Below are positions 41,242 through 50,503 of a stretch of 64,000 nt of DNA, in pieces. Where the stretch lies: contig JAWKRB010000006.1 of the NCBI GenBank assembly GCA_041389885.1, forward strand, positions 62,001 to 126,000. Reading direction: 5' to 3'. Below the pieces are notes generated by a model, which worked only from the letters and a program-made list of their open reading frames with translations, did not search any database and had not been told where the DNA came from. Source of the stretch: JAWKRB01 sp041389885. Its GTDB lineage: Bacteria > Myxococcota_A > Polyangia > Polyangiales > Ga0077539. Each line of letters starts with the position of its first letter. Positions within the stretch are counted from its first letter, which is position 1. The translations under genes were made by a program, and so were the position numbers.

Positions 41242-42762
41242 TCAGCTCCCCTGCCGGGTCGAGGAGGCGGTGCTCGGGCTCGCGCCGCGATCGCCTTCGG
41301 GCCTTCGGTTGCCGCGCGTCGGTCCCGGGCAGCGGAATTCGATGTCCAAGGTGTACTTCTGCCGATTGTCTCCGGGGTTCGTCTGCGCGCGCCCCGGTCG
41401 CACGTTGGGAAAGCAGGCCCAGCCGCCCAGCGCCTCGACGACGCGGTCGCGGTCCTGCAACGAGTCGACGACGCCCTGGAGCTGCACGTGCTCCCGGTTT
41501 ACATCGAGCAGCTCGATGTCGTGACGTACCGTCTCGACGATCCGCGTCGAGAGCACGCCCATGACGTCGTACGCGTCGGCCGCGGGCATCGGGTCGGTCT
41601 CCTCGGCGGTGCCCTCCCCGCGGGCCATCGACATCGCGCGCACCGGATCGTCCACGGGCTGCCCGAAGGCGTCTCGCGTGACGTGCAGCAGGGCGTCTTG
41701 CAGGCGGTCGCGCTCGGTCACCAGGCCCTGGTACCGCGCCCAGGTCGACATCGCCCAGAAGAGCACGATGGCCGACGTCGCGGCGAGCAGGTGCGGCGCG
41801 CGCTCGCGAAAGATCTTTCCGCCGCCTCGCAGGGCGAGGGGGCCGCGGCGCAGGTCGATGCGCGCGGCGCGGGTGATCCCCCGGGCGGCGAGGGCCACCG
41901 CGACCGGGGCCTCCCACAGCGACTGCGGCGACGCGGCGCCGCTGAACTCGATGGCGCCGTTGGGCAGCGGGAGCACCCGCTCGACGGGGAGGTTCGCGCC
42001 CTCCATCGCCGGCGTCGCCATGGCCTGCGCCTCCTCGCCCACGAGGTACGCCACCGTCGGCGCCGCCCCGCCCAGGCCCTGCCACGCGGCGACGGTCTGC
42101 CGAACGGAGCGCGAGCGCGCCGCGGGCGTGCTGAGGCCGTTCAGCGACCGCGCGAAGCGCACGCTCCCGTCGACCAGCAGGGCGACCTCGCCCCGCGACT
42201 CGCTGGCGTAGATCAGCATCGCCACGCCGGCCTGCGCGAGCTCGGGGATCTCCCCGGCGAGCTCGCCGAGGCAGAGCGGCCCGACGCCCACCTCGCGGGG
42301 CTCGAGGCCCGCGCCCTGCAGCGCGTCGATGAGCTCGCGCACCCGGTCGAGGTGCGCCGCGGCGGCGAGGAGCTCGATGGGGTCCTTGTGGGTCAGCACC
42401 TGCGAGTCGATCACGCACTCGTCGACGTCGAAGGGCACGTTGTCTTCGATCTCGGCGCGGAGCCCCTTGTCGCCGCGCTTGTGCACGGCCTTGGGGAGCG
42501 AGACCACGCGGAGCGACACGTCGGTGCCGGGGAGCGCGGCGTAGATCCCGTCGACCTCGACGGGCTTGGCGCCTGGGACCGTCGGCGCGAGGTGCTGCTG
42601 CACCAGCGCGGCGAGCGCCCGCGCGGCGGCGGCGAGGCCCTCGGGGCCGGGGTTTCGGTGGACCGAGTACACCCCCTCGAGCACGACCTTCTTGTACGCC
42701 GTGTGCAGCAGGGCGCACTTGAGCCTGGAATCCGTCGCTTCGATGCCGAGATAGCGGGCCAT
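41242..42762 (-). CDS. gspL: Type II secretion protein GspL
   Basis: A 506-residue protein with an N-terminal actin-like (PilM/GspL) cytoplasmic domain (YLGIEATDSRLKCALL, IYAALPGTDVSLRVVSLPK, EIEDNVPFDVDECVID), one membrane helix (LLAATSAIVLFWAMSTW, about residue 330) and a periplasmic domain. It links the ATPase GspE to the membrane platform through GspM. It also carries an unusually Pro/Ser-rich C-terminal tail. It lies 8 bp after gspK. Confidence 0.88.
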   Translation of the reverse strand: MARYLGIEATDSRLKCALLHTAYKKVVLEGVYSVHRNPGPEGLAAAARALAALVQQHLAPTVPGAKPVEVDGIYAALPGTDVSLRVVSLPKAVHKRGDKGLRAEIEDNVPFDVDECVIDSQVLTHKDPIELLAAAAHLDRVRELIDALQGAGLEPREVGVGPLCLGELAGEIPELAQAGVAMLIYASESRGEVALLVDGSVRFARSLNGLSTPAARSRSVRQTVAAWQGLGGAAPTVAYLVGEEAQAMATPAMEGANLPVERVLPLPNGAIEFSGAASPQSLWEAPVAVALAARGITRAARIDLRRGPLALRGGGKIFRERAPHLLAATSAIVLFWAMSTWARYQGLVTERDRLQDALLHVTRDAFGQPVDDPVRAMSMARGEGTAEETDPMPAADAYDVMGVLSTRIVETVRHDIELLDVNREHVQLQGVVDSLQDRDRVVEALGGWACFPNVRPGRAQTNPGDNRQKYTLDIEFRCPGPTRGNRRPEGDRGASPSTASSTRQGS

Positions 42763-42770
42763 GCGGGGCG

Positions 42771-44189
42771 CTACTCCTCTCTCCAGTAGATGATCGTGCC
42801 GCCCTGCGACGACACCACCGCGGGGGCGCCCCCGGCGGTCTGCGTGAGCGTGACCCCCGACGCGCGGAGGAAGGTCGACGGGAGCTGCGGCTGCGGGCGC
42901 ATGTCAATGACGGCGTGCAGGCGCACGTGCGCGGCGCCCACGCTCGCCTCGGCCATGACCGAGAAGACCTTGCTCTCGGTGGTCACGCTGCGCTCGAGCT
43001 CGCCGGCGTTGCGCACCACGAAGGGCTCGAGCCCCAGGGTCTGGAGCATCGGTCCCAGGGGCGGCCGTCCCTGAATGGTCGCGACGAAGTTGCTCGCGGA
43101 GTTGAACAGCGGAATGCCCATGGACAGCGTGAGCGACTGCACCATCGTGATGGTCGTGATGAAGTTCGACGCCTGCGCGGGGTCGGTGCAGGGGCCCGCG
43201 TCGGGGGAGTATGCGCACACGATCGCGCGGAGCGTCTGCGCGTTCGCCGTGTTCACGTTCACCGCGCCCTGACCCCACACCGTGAGGGTGCGACGCCGGG
43301 GGTCGCTGGGGTCGGGGTCGACCATGGAGTTCCAGAGGTCGTCGTCGCCGAGGCCGCGCAGCATGCGCAGCTCCTGCACCGAGTCGAGGGGCGCGTTGCG
43401 CCTGCGGTACGCCGGGCGGAGCTGGCTGAAGAAGCTGTCCTCGGGCGCGGTGCTGGCGGCCTGCGCGTTGGTCGCGAGGAGGCTCTGGGCGTCGAAGGCG
43501 GTCTCGTCGAAGTCGACGTAGTCGACCACGCCCGCGATGAAGGTCTGCAGGTCGGTGAACTGCCCGTCGGCGTCGCGCTGCGCGAAGTATGGCTCGAGCC
43601 GGGGGTTGCCGCCGAGGCCCGCGAGCTGCCGCCCGAGGAGGATCTGCTGCACCGACGAGCGCACGGAGCTGTTGACGTTGATCTTCGCGTCCTCGTCGCA
43701 GATCACCACGGGGGCGAGGCCCGAGAGCCCGCCGAGGTTCGAGCCGCCGCTGTCGAGGCCCGCGAGCTCGGTGAGCATCGCGCCGCCCTCGGCCGAGCGA
43801 AACGGCCCGAGGATCAGGTCGGCCTGCTCCCAGATCGGGATCTGCGGCGGCGCGGCGAATCCGCGGCCCATCATCGCCATGAGGGGCGTGAGCACCGGCG
43901 TCAGCGCGCGACGAATCGTGGGCTCGGCGTGCAGCAGCACCCGCGCGAGGTTCACCGCGCTCTTGGCCTGGTACTCGGCGATGAGCTGGTCGCGCCCCAC
44001 CGCCGCGGCGAGGGAGTACGTGCCCACCTCGTCGCGGATCTGCTCCGCCATCACGTACAGCAGCGAGATCGCCGCCAGGACCATGATCATCGCGACGCCC
44101 CGCTCCATGGGCGCCCCGTTGCGACGACGGTGGCGCCGGCGACGTCGCCGCCGCGGTGCCTCTCTCGTCGTGTCGGGGTGGGGGCTCAT
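42771..44189 (-). CDS. gspK: Type II secretion minor pseudopilin GspK
   Basis: A 472-residue large minor pseudopilin. The leader is long and very Arg-rich (RRRRRRRHRRR) and ends in ERG before the hydrophobic helix VAMIMVLAAISLLYVM, the prepilin peptidase site. The body has the alpha-helical SAM-like insertion typical of GspK and paired Cys residues (CAYSPDAGPC). It caps the pseudopilus tip with GspI and GspJ. A downstream ATG (MERGVAM) just before the processing site could be the real start. Confidence 0.88.
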   Translation of the reverse strand: MSPHPDTTREAPRRRRRRRHRRRNGAPMERGVAMIMVLAAISLLYVMAEQIRDEVGTYSLAAAVGRDQLIAEYQAKSAVNLARVLLHAEPTIRRALTPVLTPLMAMMGRGFAAPPQIPIWEQADLILGPFRSAEGGAMLTELAGLDSGGSNLGGLSGLAPVVICDEDAKINVNSSVRSSVQQILLGRQLAGLGGNPRLEPYFAQRDADGQFTDLQTFIAGVVDYVDFDETAFDAQSLLATNAQAASTAPEDSFFSQLRPAYRRRNAPLDSVQELRMLRGLGDDDLWNSMVDPDPSDPRRRTLTVWGQGAVNVNTANAQTLRAIVCAYSPDAGPCTDPAQASNFITTITMVQSLTLSMGIPLFNSASNFVATIQGRPPLGPMLQTLGLEPFVVRNAGELERSVTTESKVFSVMAEASVGAAHVRLHAVIDMRPQPQLPSTFLRASGVTLTQTAGGAPAVVSSQGGTIIYWREE

Positions 44190-44199
44190 GTCGCTTGGC

Positions 44200-44904
44200 T
44201 CAGTAGATCGGCAGGCCGAAGGTGAGGGGGCGCGTCATCGCGAGGGCGGTCTCGCTGCGGTAGACCTTGTCTTCGCCCCGCTCGCCCTCGCGGAGCGTGA
44301 GGGTGATGCGCACGCGCGACGGCAGGCGGCCCGACTGCCCCGTGGCCTGCTGCGTGTCCCAGGTCTCGATCCAGCGCTCCTGCGCGTCGTCCCAGAAGCG
44401 CAGCTCAAAGAGCCGAATCCCAGGGATCAGCACGTCGGAGGTGCCCCCGCGCAGGGGGTCGGGGTCGAGGCGGGGAGACTCGCGGCGCATGAGGTCGTTG
44501 CCCTGCGCGAGCGAGCCCCCCTCGCCGCGGGCCTGGTCGACGCGGTAGCCCACCTCGCACGCGTCGCCCTCGTGCGTGCCCCGCCGCAGCCTGCGGTGGG
44601 TGAAGGTCGTGAGGTCGAGGGTCGAGCTGCCGTTGGCGCTCCCCGCGACGAAGGCCGTGCGAATCGACGCCAGGGACTGCTGCTGGTTGACGTGCAGCGA
44701 GAGGTACGCGCCCCGCAGGTCGCGCGTGAGCCGCTGCATCGTGACCCGCGCGAAGTGGTCGGTCTCTTGCCGCGCCGTGAGCCGCGTGCGGATGCGCCCG
44801 GTCTGGTCGAAGGCCGCCCAGATCATCGTCGCGGCCATGACCATCACGGTCATGGCGACCATGACCTCGAGGAGGGTCAGGCCCCGCTGAGACCGTCGCC
44901 TCAC
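44200..44904 (-). CDS. gspJ: Type II secretion minor pseudopilin GspJ
   Basis: A 234-residue minor pseudopilin with prepilin signal RGLTLLEVMVAMTVMVM (processing after the Gly, with Glu at position 5 of the mature protein). The body contains FARVTMQRLTRDLRGAYLSLH and ELRFWDDAQERWIETWDT, as in GspJ. Its start overlaps the gspI stop (ATGA). Confidence 0.9.
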   Translation of the reverse strand: MRRRSQRGLTLLEVMVAMTVMVMAATMIWAAFDQTGRIRTRLTARQETDHFARVTMQRLTRDLRGAYLSLHVNQQQSLASIRTAFVAGSANGSSTLDLTTFTHRRLRRGTHEGDACEVGYRVDQARGEGGSLAQGNDLMRRESPRLDPDPLRGGTSDVLIPGIRLFELRFWDDAQERWIETWDTQQATGQSGRLPSRVRITLTLREGERGEDKVYRSETALAMTRPLTFGLPIY

Positions 44905-45758
44905 CGCGCGCCTCCGGGGATCGCGGGCGTCGTCGCCGAGAGCGGCCGCGGCGTGGCCGGCGCGCCTGTGCCTGGAACGCTCCCCGCGGCGCCCGCCGCC
45001 CCCGTGAGGGCCTGCTGGGCCGCGTTCAGCGCGTCGCCCGAGGGGAGGGTCTGACCCGGGTTGGTGACGTACTCCACCACGTCGAAGGAGTGATCGACGC
45101 TGCCCTCGCGCCAGCGCACGGTCACCGTCAGCCGGCGGATCGCGCCCTCCAGCAGCGGCTTCACCGAGGGGTACACCGCGGTCAGGAGCATCCCCGCCAT
45201 CTCGCGAGGGCCGGGCGCGCCAGCCCCGGCGAGGGAGCTGCCGCCCGCGCTGGGGCCGCTGGACGCGCCGCCGCCGCCCATCATCGACATGGCGCCCGCG
45301 AGGGAGCCCATGGGGTCTGAGCGCGCCGCGCCGCCGTCGCCCGGGGGCGCCGCGGGCGCGCCGGCGCGGGTGAAGCTCGACCCGGCGGCCCCCTGCGCGG
45401 CGCGGCCCAGGAGCTGGTCGCCGCCCGCGGTCTCGACCGACGCGGGGGACGGGAGCTCGATGAGCTCGACCTTCGCGTCGCAGGTGAACCCGTCGGTGCA
45501 GCAGGGGTCGTCGCCGGTGGAGGGAGGGTCGTCGAGGTCGGTCTCGGCGATGGGGAGCTGGTTGCGCACGAGGTAGGCCTCGGCCTCGACGACGCGGCAG
45601 CGCGCCATCATGGTCGCGCGGGTGATGTTGCGGGCGTGCATCGTGCTGCGCGCGGCGCCGATGTTCGAGCCGAACACCGTGGCGAGCGCCATCGAGAGGA
45701 TCGCGATGGCGATCATCACCTCGATGAGCGTGAAGCCCTTCGGCCGCGAGCGCTTCAC
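44901..45758 (-). CDS. gspI: Type II secretion minor pseudopilin GspI with large insertion
   Basis: A 285-residue GspI-like pseudopilin; the usual length is about 120-130. The prepilin signal KGFTLIEVMIAIAILSMAL is intact, and the pseudopilin strands are split by a long Gly/Ala/Ser/Met-rich insertion (about residues 100-200). The end RRLTVTVRWREGS...FDVVEYVTNP matches the C-terminal GspI strands. It starts at GTG inside the gspH stop (GTGA). The insertion probably loops out from the tip complex. Confidence 0.87.
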   Translation of the reverse strand: MKRSRPKGFTLIEVMIAIAILSMALATVFGSNIGAARSTMHARNITRATMMARCRVVEAEAYLVRNQLPIAETDLDDPPSTGDDPCCTDGFTCDAKVELIELPSPASVETAGGDQLLGRAAQGAAGSSFTRAGAPAAPPGDGGAARSDPMGSLAGAMSMMGGGGASSGPSAGGSSLAGAGAPGPREMAGMLLTAVYPSVKPLLEGAIRRLTVTVRWREGSVDHSFDVVEYVTNPGQTLPSGDALNAAQQALTGAAGAAGSVPGTGAPATPRPLSATTPAIPGGAR

Positions 45759-46483
45759 GGTCGCGCCTCCTGCATGCGCTGCTCGCGGGCGTCGACCTCG
45801 AGGCTGTCGTTCTCCTCGCGGGCGTCGGTCGCCGAGGGCGGCTCGACGGCGTGGTCGATGATCTGCGTGCGCCCCGAGAGCCCGTTGAGCGTCACGGAGT
45901 AGATCACGCCGTCGGCGCCGCGCAGGTGCACCACGGCGCGCTCGCACACGCCGCCGGGGAAGAAGTAGACATACCCGGTGCCCTCGGTGCGCGCGTCCTC
46001 CTCGTGCTGCGCGTAGACGCGGGTGACCACGACGCCGTCCTCGAGGGTGCGCTCGCGGTAGCGCGCCCCGGAGGGCCGCGCGAACTCGGCGCGGGGCGTG
46101 CGGGGGCGCAGCTCGGTGATCAGCGTGGCCCGCTGCCGCGCGGCCTCCTCGGCGGCCACGGCCTCCTCGCCGGGCGAGGCGCCGCCCAGGCGCAGCGGGT
46201 CGTTGGGGTCGAGCACGTGGGCGTCTTCGGTGTCTTCGATCCACACGCGGTTGTCGTTGAGCGGGAGCACCACGCGGGTGGGGCGCCCGGTCGAGAGCGC
46301 GTGGACGTAGGCGAAGCGAAACGCCGACGCGAGGTGGGCCGAGCCCGCGCGGAGCCTGCCCCGGCGCACCGCGCCGAAGCCCACCACCGCGGAGGACATC
46401 ATCATGCCGGCGATCAGCATCACCACCATGATCTCCAGGAGCGTCATGCCGCGCTCCCGGGGCTGTGTCCTCCGCGGCCTCAT
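45755..46483 (-). CDS. gspH: Type II secretion minor pseudopilin GspH
   Basis: A 242-residue minor pseudopilin with prepilin signal RGMTLLEIMVVMLIAGMM. Typical GspH features follow, for example HLASAFRFAYVHALSTGRPTRVVL. The middle is charged and longer than in enterobacterial GspH. It lies 3 bp after gspG and overlaps the gspI start. Confidence 0.88.
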   Translation of the reverse strand: MRPRRTQPRERGMTLLEIMVVMLIAGMMMSSAVVGFGAVRRGRLRAGSAHLASAFRFAYVHALSTGRPTRVVLPLNDNRVWIEDTEDAHVLDPNDPLRLGGASPGEEAVAAEEAARQRATLITELRPRTPRAEFARPSGARYRERTLEDGVVVTRVYAQHEEDARTEGTGYVYFFPGGVCERAVVHLRGADGVIYSVTLNGLSGRTQIIDHAVEPPSATDAREENDSLEVDAREQRMQEARP

Positions 46484-46486
46484 CGG

Positions 46487-46909
46487 TCAGTTTCGAGCGG
46501 CCCGCCGACGGGGGATGTCGTCTTCGTTGCCCTCGGTGCCGTCGGGGCCCTTGGAGCGCACGGTGACCTCGCCGTCCTCGCAGCTGATCAGGTACTCGTT
46601 GTCCCAGGGGTCGCGGTCGCGGGCGCTGCGGTTGATCTTCCCGTCGCTCTTGAGCTGCGCCATCGTCGGGCAGCCGGAGTGATCGGTCTGCCAGAGCTGC
46701 ACGGCGTTCTCGATGGTGCGGGCCTCCTGCTCCGCCGTCTTCACCCGCGCCTCCTTGAGCTGGTTGAACACCGCGATGCCGACGGCGCTGGCGATCATGC
46801 CCATGATCACCACCACGATCATGATCTCCACGAGGGTCATGCCGCGCTGCGCAGCGCGGGCCGCGCGCGAAAGCGCCTGCCTGTGTCTCGGTCGTTCGGT
46901 CTTCTTCAT
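46487..46909 (-). CDS. gspG: Type II secretion major pseudopilin GspG
   Basis: A 140-residue major pseudopilin with leader ending QRG, helix MTLVEIMIVVVIMGMI and the GspG calcium-site end (DPWDNEYLISCEDGEVTVRSKGPDG). A longer leader than usual (22 residues, Arg-rich) is present. Two Cys (SGCPTM and ISCEDG) suggest a disulphide. GAGAGG stands upstream of the ATG. It builds the pseudopilus shaft. Confidence 0.94.
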   Translation of the reverse strand: MKKTERPRHRQALSRAARAAQRGMTLVEIMIVVVIMGMIASAVGIAVFNQLKEARVKTAEQEARTIENAVQLWQTDHSGCPTMAQLKSDGKINRSARDRDPWDNEYLISCEDGEVTVRSKGPDGTEGNEDDIPRRRAARN

Positions 46910-46938
46910 CACACACCTCTCGCGGTCGCCCCGCGTGG

Positions 46939-47403
46939 TCATTCGATGGTCCCCGTGGCCAGCAGTCCGTCTGGAATCCCCTGGGAGCGCACGTCGGCGC
47001 TGCCGGGGCGCCGCACCCCCGGGCAGGTGAGCTCGAGCGGGTGCCCCCAGCCGTCGGCGCGCGCCTCGGCGAGGTAGCGCGGGCTGAGCTCGGAGCGCTG
47101 CGGCGGGTTCACCAATCTGGCGATGCCCGAGGGGCATCGCCCGTGGTCGGCGCGGAACGACTCCACCGCGCGCTCGACCGACGCGATGGCGGCGCGGGTG
47201 GCCTCGATGCGCCTGCGCCGCGTCGAGACCGCGCCGAGTCCCCAGAGGCCGGCGACCGCGGCCGCGAGGGCGAGCAGCGAGCCCGCGTGGCGCACCTGCG
47301 CCCACTCGGGGAGCACCGCGCGCCGCTCCCAGTGGAACACCACGTTCGACGACGGCTCCCGCCGGCGGCGCCGCTTGCGCTGGCCGAGGACCTCGCCCGT
47401 CAT
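46939..47403 (-). CDS. GspG-like pseudopilin paralogue without prepilin signal
   Basis: A 154-residue protein between gspF and gspG. A very basic 30-residue N-terminus leads into one membrane helix (SLLALAAAVAGLWGLGAV, about residues 42-60), then TRRRRIEATRAAIASVERAVESFRADHGRCP and DGWGHPLELTCPGVRRPGSADVRSQGIPDG. The last two blocks align by eye with GspG's IENAVQLWQTDHSGCP and DPWDNEYLISCEDG...SKGPDG, including both Cys. The GFTLIE-type peptidase motif is absent, so it should stay anchored in the membrane. Its start overlaps the gspF stop (ATGA). Confidence 0.8.
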   Translation of the reverse strand: MTGEVLGQRKRRRRREPSSNVVFHWERRAVLPEWAQVRHAGSLLALAAAVAGLWGLGAVSTRRRRIEATRAAIASVERAVESFRADHGRCPSGIARLVNPPQRSELSPRYLAEARADGWGHPLELTCPGVRRPGSADVRSQGIPDGLLATGTIE

Positions 47404-48689
47404 TGCGCGAACTCGTTGAGCTGGAGCAGGGGCATCAGGATGGAGAACGCGATCACCCCCGAAGAACCTCCCATCACCACGATCATCAGCGGCTCCAGGA
47501 GCGAGGTGAGCACGGCGACGCGGCCGTCGATGGCGCTGTCATAGCTCGCCGCGACGGCTTCGAGCATCGACTCGAGCTCGCCCGAGCGCTCGCCGATGGC
47601 GATCATCTGCGTGACGATGGGGGGGAATCGCCCGCTGCGCTTCAGCGGCTCGGCGATCGACTCGCCCTCCTTGATCGACGCGCTCGCCTCGGTGATCACC
47701 GCCTCGAGGACCTTGTTCTCCATGACGTTCTTGACGATGTCCATCGCCTTGAGCAGCGCCACGCCGGAGGAGAGCAGGGTCGCGAGGGTGCGGGTGAAGC
47801 GCGAGATCGCCACCATGCGCGTGAGCTCGCCGAAGATCGGCACCGCGAGCTGAATCGCGTCCCACTTGTAGCGGCCCTCGGGCGAGCGGCGCCAGCGCTC
47901 GAAGAGGTAGCCCACGCCGCCCATCGCGAGGGCGATGAGCCACCAGAAGCGACCGAGAAAATTCGAGGTCCAGATCAGCGCCGAGGTGTACCAGGGCAGC
48001 GCGGCGCGAAAGTCTTCGAAGATCGCGCTGACCTTCGGGACCACCACCACCATCATCACCCCGAGGATCACCACCCCCATCAGGGCCATGAACGCGGGGT
48101 AGGCGAGGGCGCCCACGACCTTGTTCTTGAGCTTGACCTGCCCCTCCATGAAGTCGGCCAGGCGCGCGAGCACGGCCTCCATGGTGCCCGAGGCCTCCCC
48201 GGCGGCGACCATGTTCACGTAGAGGTTGGGGAAGAGCAGCGGGTGCAGCGCGAGGGCGCTCGCGAAGGACGTGCCCTCGTTCACCTTCGCGCGCACGTCG
48301 GTGTAGGCCTCGCGCAGGTCGTCGCTCTCGATCTGCTCGATGAGCGCGTTGAGCGCGTCGACCAGGGGGATGCCCGCCTTCACGAGGGTCGCGAGCTGCC
48401 GCGTCGAGAGCGCCACCGCGCTGCCCTGGTTGGTGGCGAGGCGCTGCACCCGCTTGAGGATCCTCGCGAGGCCGGGCGCCCGCTCGGCGAAGGAGCCCGC
48501 GGGCGCCTCGCCCTGCGCGGCCTTCGAGGCGGAGCGGGCCGCCGGCGCGTTGGCGAGGGGGGTCGCCGCGTCGAGAAAGACCCCCTTGCGCTTGAGCGCC
48601 TGGCGCACGCCCTTGACGTCGTCGGCGTCGAGGGTCCCCCGGACCGTCTTTCCGCGCGCGTCGATGCCGGTGTACGCGAAGTGGGCCAT
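47400..48689 (-). CDS. gspF: Type II secretion inner-membrane protein GspF
   Basis: A 429-residue polytopic platform protein with two T2SSF domains and three helices. Signatures include AYTGIDARGKTVRGTLDADD at the start, LSTRQLATLVKAGIPLVDAL, and FPPIVTQMIAIGERSGELESML. It lies 8 bp after gspE and overlaps the pseudopilin-like gene behind it. It anchors the assembly ATPase and pseudopilins. Confidence 0.94.
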   Translation of the reverse strand: MAHFAYTGIDARGKTVRGTLDADDVKGVRQALKRKGVFLDAATPLANAPAARSASKAAQGEAPAGSFAERAPGLARILKRVQRLATNQGSAVALSTRQLATLVKAGIPLVDALNALIEQIESDDLREAYTDVRAKVNEGTSFASALALHPLLFPNLYVNMVAAGEASGTMEAVLARLADFMEGQVKLKNKVVGALAYPAFMALMGVVILGVMMVVVVPKVSAIFEDFRAALPWYTSALIWTSNFLGRFWWLIALAMGGVGYLFERWRRSPEGRYKWDAIQLAVPIFGELTRMVAISRFTRTLATLLSSGVALLKAMDIVKNVMENKVLEAVITEASASIKEGESIAEPLKRSGRFPPIVTQMIAIGERSGELESMLEAVAASYDSAIDGRVAVLTSLLEPLMIVVMGGSSGVIAFSILMPLLQLNEFAQ

Positions 48690-48697
48690 CGCAGCGC

Positions 48698-50482
48698 CTA
48701 GACCTCGTCCTGGGTTGCGGCGAGCACCTCTTCGAGGGTGGTGTGACCCTCGAAGACCTTGCGGATCCCGTCGTCTCGCAGGGTGTCCATGCCCTCATCG
48801 ACGGCGGCGCGCCGCACCGTGGGCGAGTCGCTGTTCTTCAGCACCAGGGCGCGCACCGCGTCGGTGATCAGCAGGAGCTCGTAGATGCCCGTGCGCCCCT
48901 GGTACCCCGTCTTCTGGCAGTCGACGCAGCCGACCGCGCGGTACAGGGTGATGGGCCTGCCGTCGACGTAGTCGCGGGCCACCGCGCCCGCGGTAGAGCC
49001 CCCGAAGGCCGACTTCGAGTAGCGCGTCGCGGCGCGGCCGATGCGCGAGGCCATGCGCGCCCGGTCGACGCCCACCCGCGCCAGGTCGACGTCGCTCGGC
49101 GTCCACGGCTGCTTGCACTTGGAGCACAGCACCCGCACGAGCCGCTGCGCGAGGATCGCCAGCAGCGACGAGGTGAGGTGAAAGTTCTCGATCCCCATCT
49201 CGACGAGGCGCGTGAGCGCGCCGGCGGCGTCGTTGGTGTGAATCGTCGAGAGCACGAGGTGGCCCGTGAGCGACGCGTGCACCGCGATCTCCGCCGTCTC
49301 CTTGTCGCGAATCTCGCCCACCATGATCACGTCGGGGTCCTGGCGGAGAAAGGCGCGCAGGCACGACGCGAAGGTCAGCCCGATCTTCGGGTTCACCTGC
49401 ATCTGCGAGAGGCCGCCGATGTCGTACTCGATCGGGTCCTCCGCCGTCAGGATGTTGATGTCAGGGCTGTTGACCTTGTTCAGGCACGCGTAGAGCGTCG
49501 TCGTCTTGCCCGAGCCCGTGGGTCCGGTGACCAGCACGATCCCCTCGGGGCGCTGGATGAGGTCGTGCATCAGCTCGAGGCGGTCGGGCGCGAAGCCGAG
49601 GTCCGTGAGCTCGAGCATGACGCTCGCCTTGTTCAAGATACGCATGACCACCCGCTCGCCCGCCCCCTGGCCCACGGGGATGGTCGAGACGCGGATGTCG
49701 ATGTCCTTCGCGCCGATCTTGAACCCGATGCGCCCGTCCTGCGGCAGGCGCTTCTCGGCGATGTTCAGCCCGCTCATGATCTTGATGCGGGCCACGATGC
49801 TCGGCAGCACCGACTTGGGCGCCGTGCGCATTTGATAGAGCGCGCCGTCGATGCGGTAGCGAACCACCACCACGCCGCTGTCGGGCTGGATGTGAATGTC
49901 GCTGGCGCGCTCCTTCACCGCCTCGACGAAGAGCGAGTTCACCCAGCGGATGATCTGCGCGTCCTCGTCGCTCTCGAGGATGTCGGCGCGCTCCTCGCCC
50001 TCGCCCTCGGCGGCGCTGGTGAGCTCGTTGGTGCGGTTGAGCTCCGCCTGCGCGCGGTTGATCGCGTCGAGCACCAGCGTCGGCGTGCCCGCCACCGGCT
50101 CGAGGTTGCGCCCGAGGACCATGCGCAGGTCGTCGAGGGCGAAGGTGTCGAGGGGGTCGCCGCAGGCCACCACGAGCGTGCCCCCGTCGAGCTCTCGCAC
50201 GGGCAGGATCTGGTGGGTGCGGGCGAAGCTGAAATCGAAGTTCTTCTCCTTCAGCAGCGCGATGGGGATCTCGTCGGTCTTCGGCAGCTGCGTGGCGTAG
50301 GGCATCCCCGACTCGGTCGCGAGCGCCAGGGCGAGGGGGCCCTCGTCGACCCCCGCGCGGGCGAGGGCCTCCAGGAGCGCGCTGGCCTGGTCAGCGCCCG
50401 CGAGCGCCTCGTCGAGCACCTCGGGGGCGACCACGTTGTGCCGCCTGAAGACCTCGGCCATGTAGTGCGCGGAGTTCAGCAC
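48698..50482 (-). CDS. gspE: Type II secretion ATPase GspE
   Basis: A 594-residue secretion ATPase. An N1-type domain is followed by the ATPase core: Walker A GPTGSGKTTTLY (about residue 320), Asp box ILTAEDPIEYDI, Walker B VGEIRDKETAEIA and His box HLVLSTIHTNDA. A tetra-cysteine zinc element is present (CSKCKQPW and CVDCQKTGYQGRTG). ATP hydrolysis drives pseudopilus assembly at the cytoplasmic face. Confidence 0.96.
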   Translation of the reverse strand: MLNSAHYMAEVFRRHNVVAPEVLDEALAGADQASALLEALARAGVDEGPLALALATESGMPYATQLPKTDEIPIALLKEKNFDFSFARTHQILPVRELDGGTLVVACGDPLDTFALDDLRMVLGRNLEPVAGTPTLVLDAINRAQAELNRTNELTSAAEGEGEERADILESDEDAQIIRWVNSLFVEAVKERASDIHIQPDSGVVVVRYRIDGALYQMRTAPKSVLPSIVARIKIMSGLNIAEKRLPQDGRIGFKIGAKDIDIRVSTIPVGQGAGERVVMRILNKASVMLELTDLGFAPDRLELMHDLIQRPEGIVLVTGPTGSGKTTTLYACLNKVNSPDINILTAEDPIEYDIGGLSQMQVNPKIGLTFASCLRAFLRQDPDVIMVGEIRDKETAEIAVHASLTGHLVLSTIHTNDAAGALTRLVEMGIENFHLTSSLLAILAQRLVRVLCSKCKQPWTPSDVDLARVGVDRARMASRIGRAATRYSKSAFGGSTAGAVARDYVDGRPITLYRAVGCVDCQKTGYQGRTGIYELLLITDAVRALVLKNSDSPTVRRAAVDEGMDTLRDDGIRKVFEGHTTLEEVLAATQDEV

Positions 50483-50503
50483 GCTTCGACCTCCATCGGC
50501 GCC

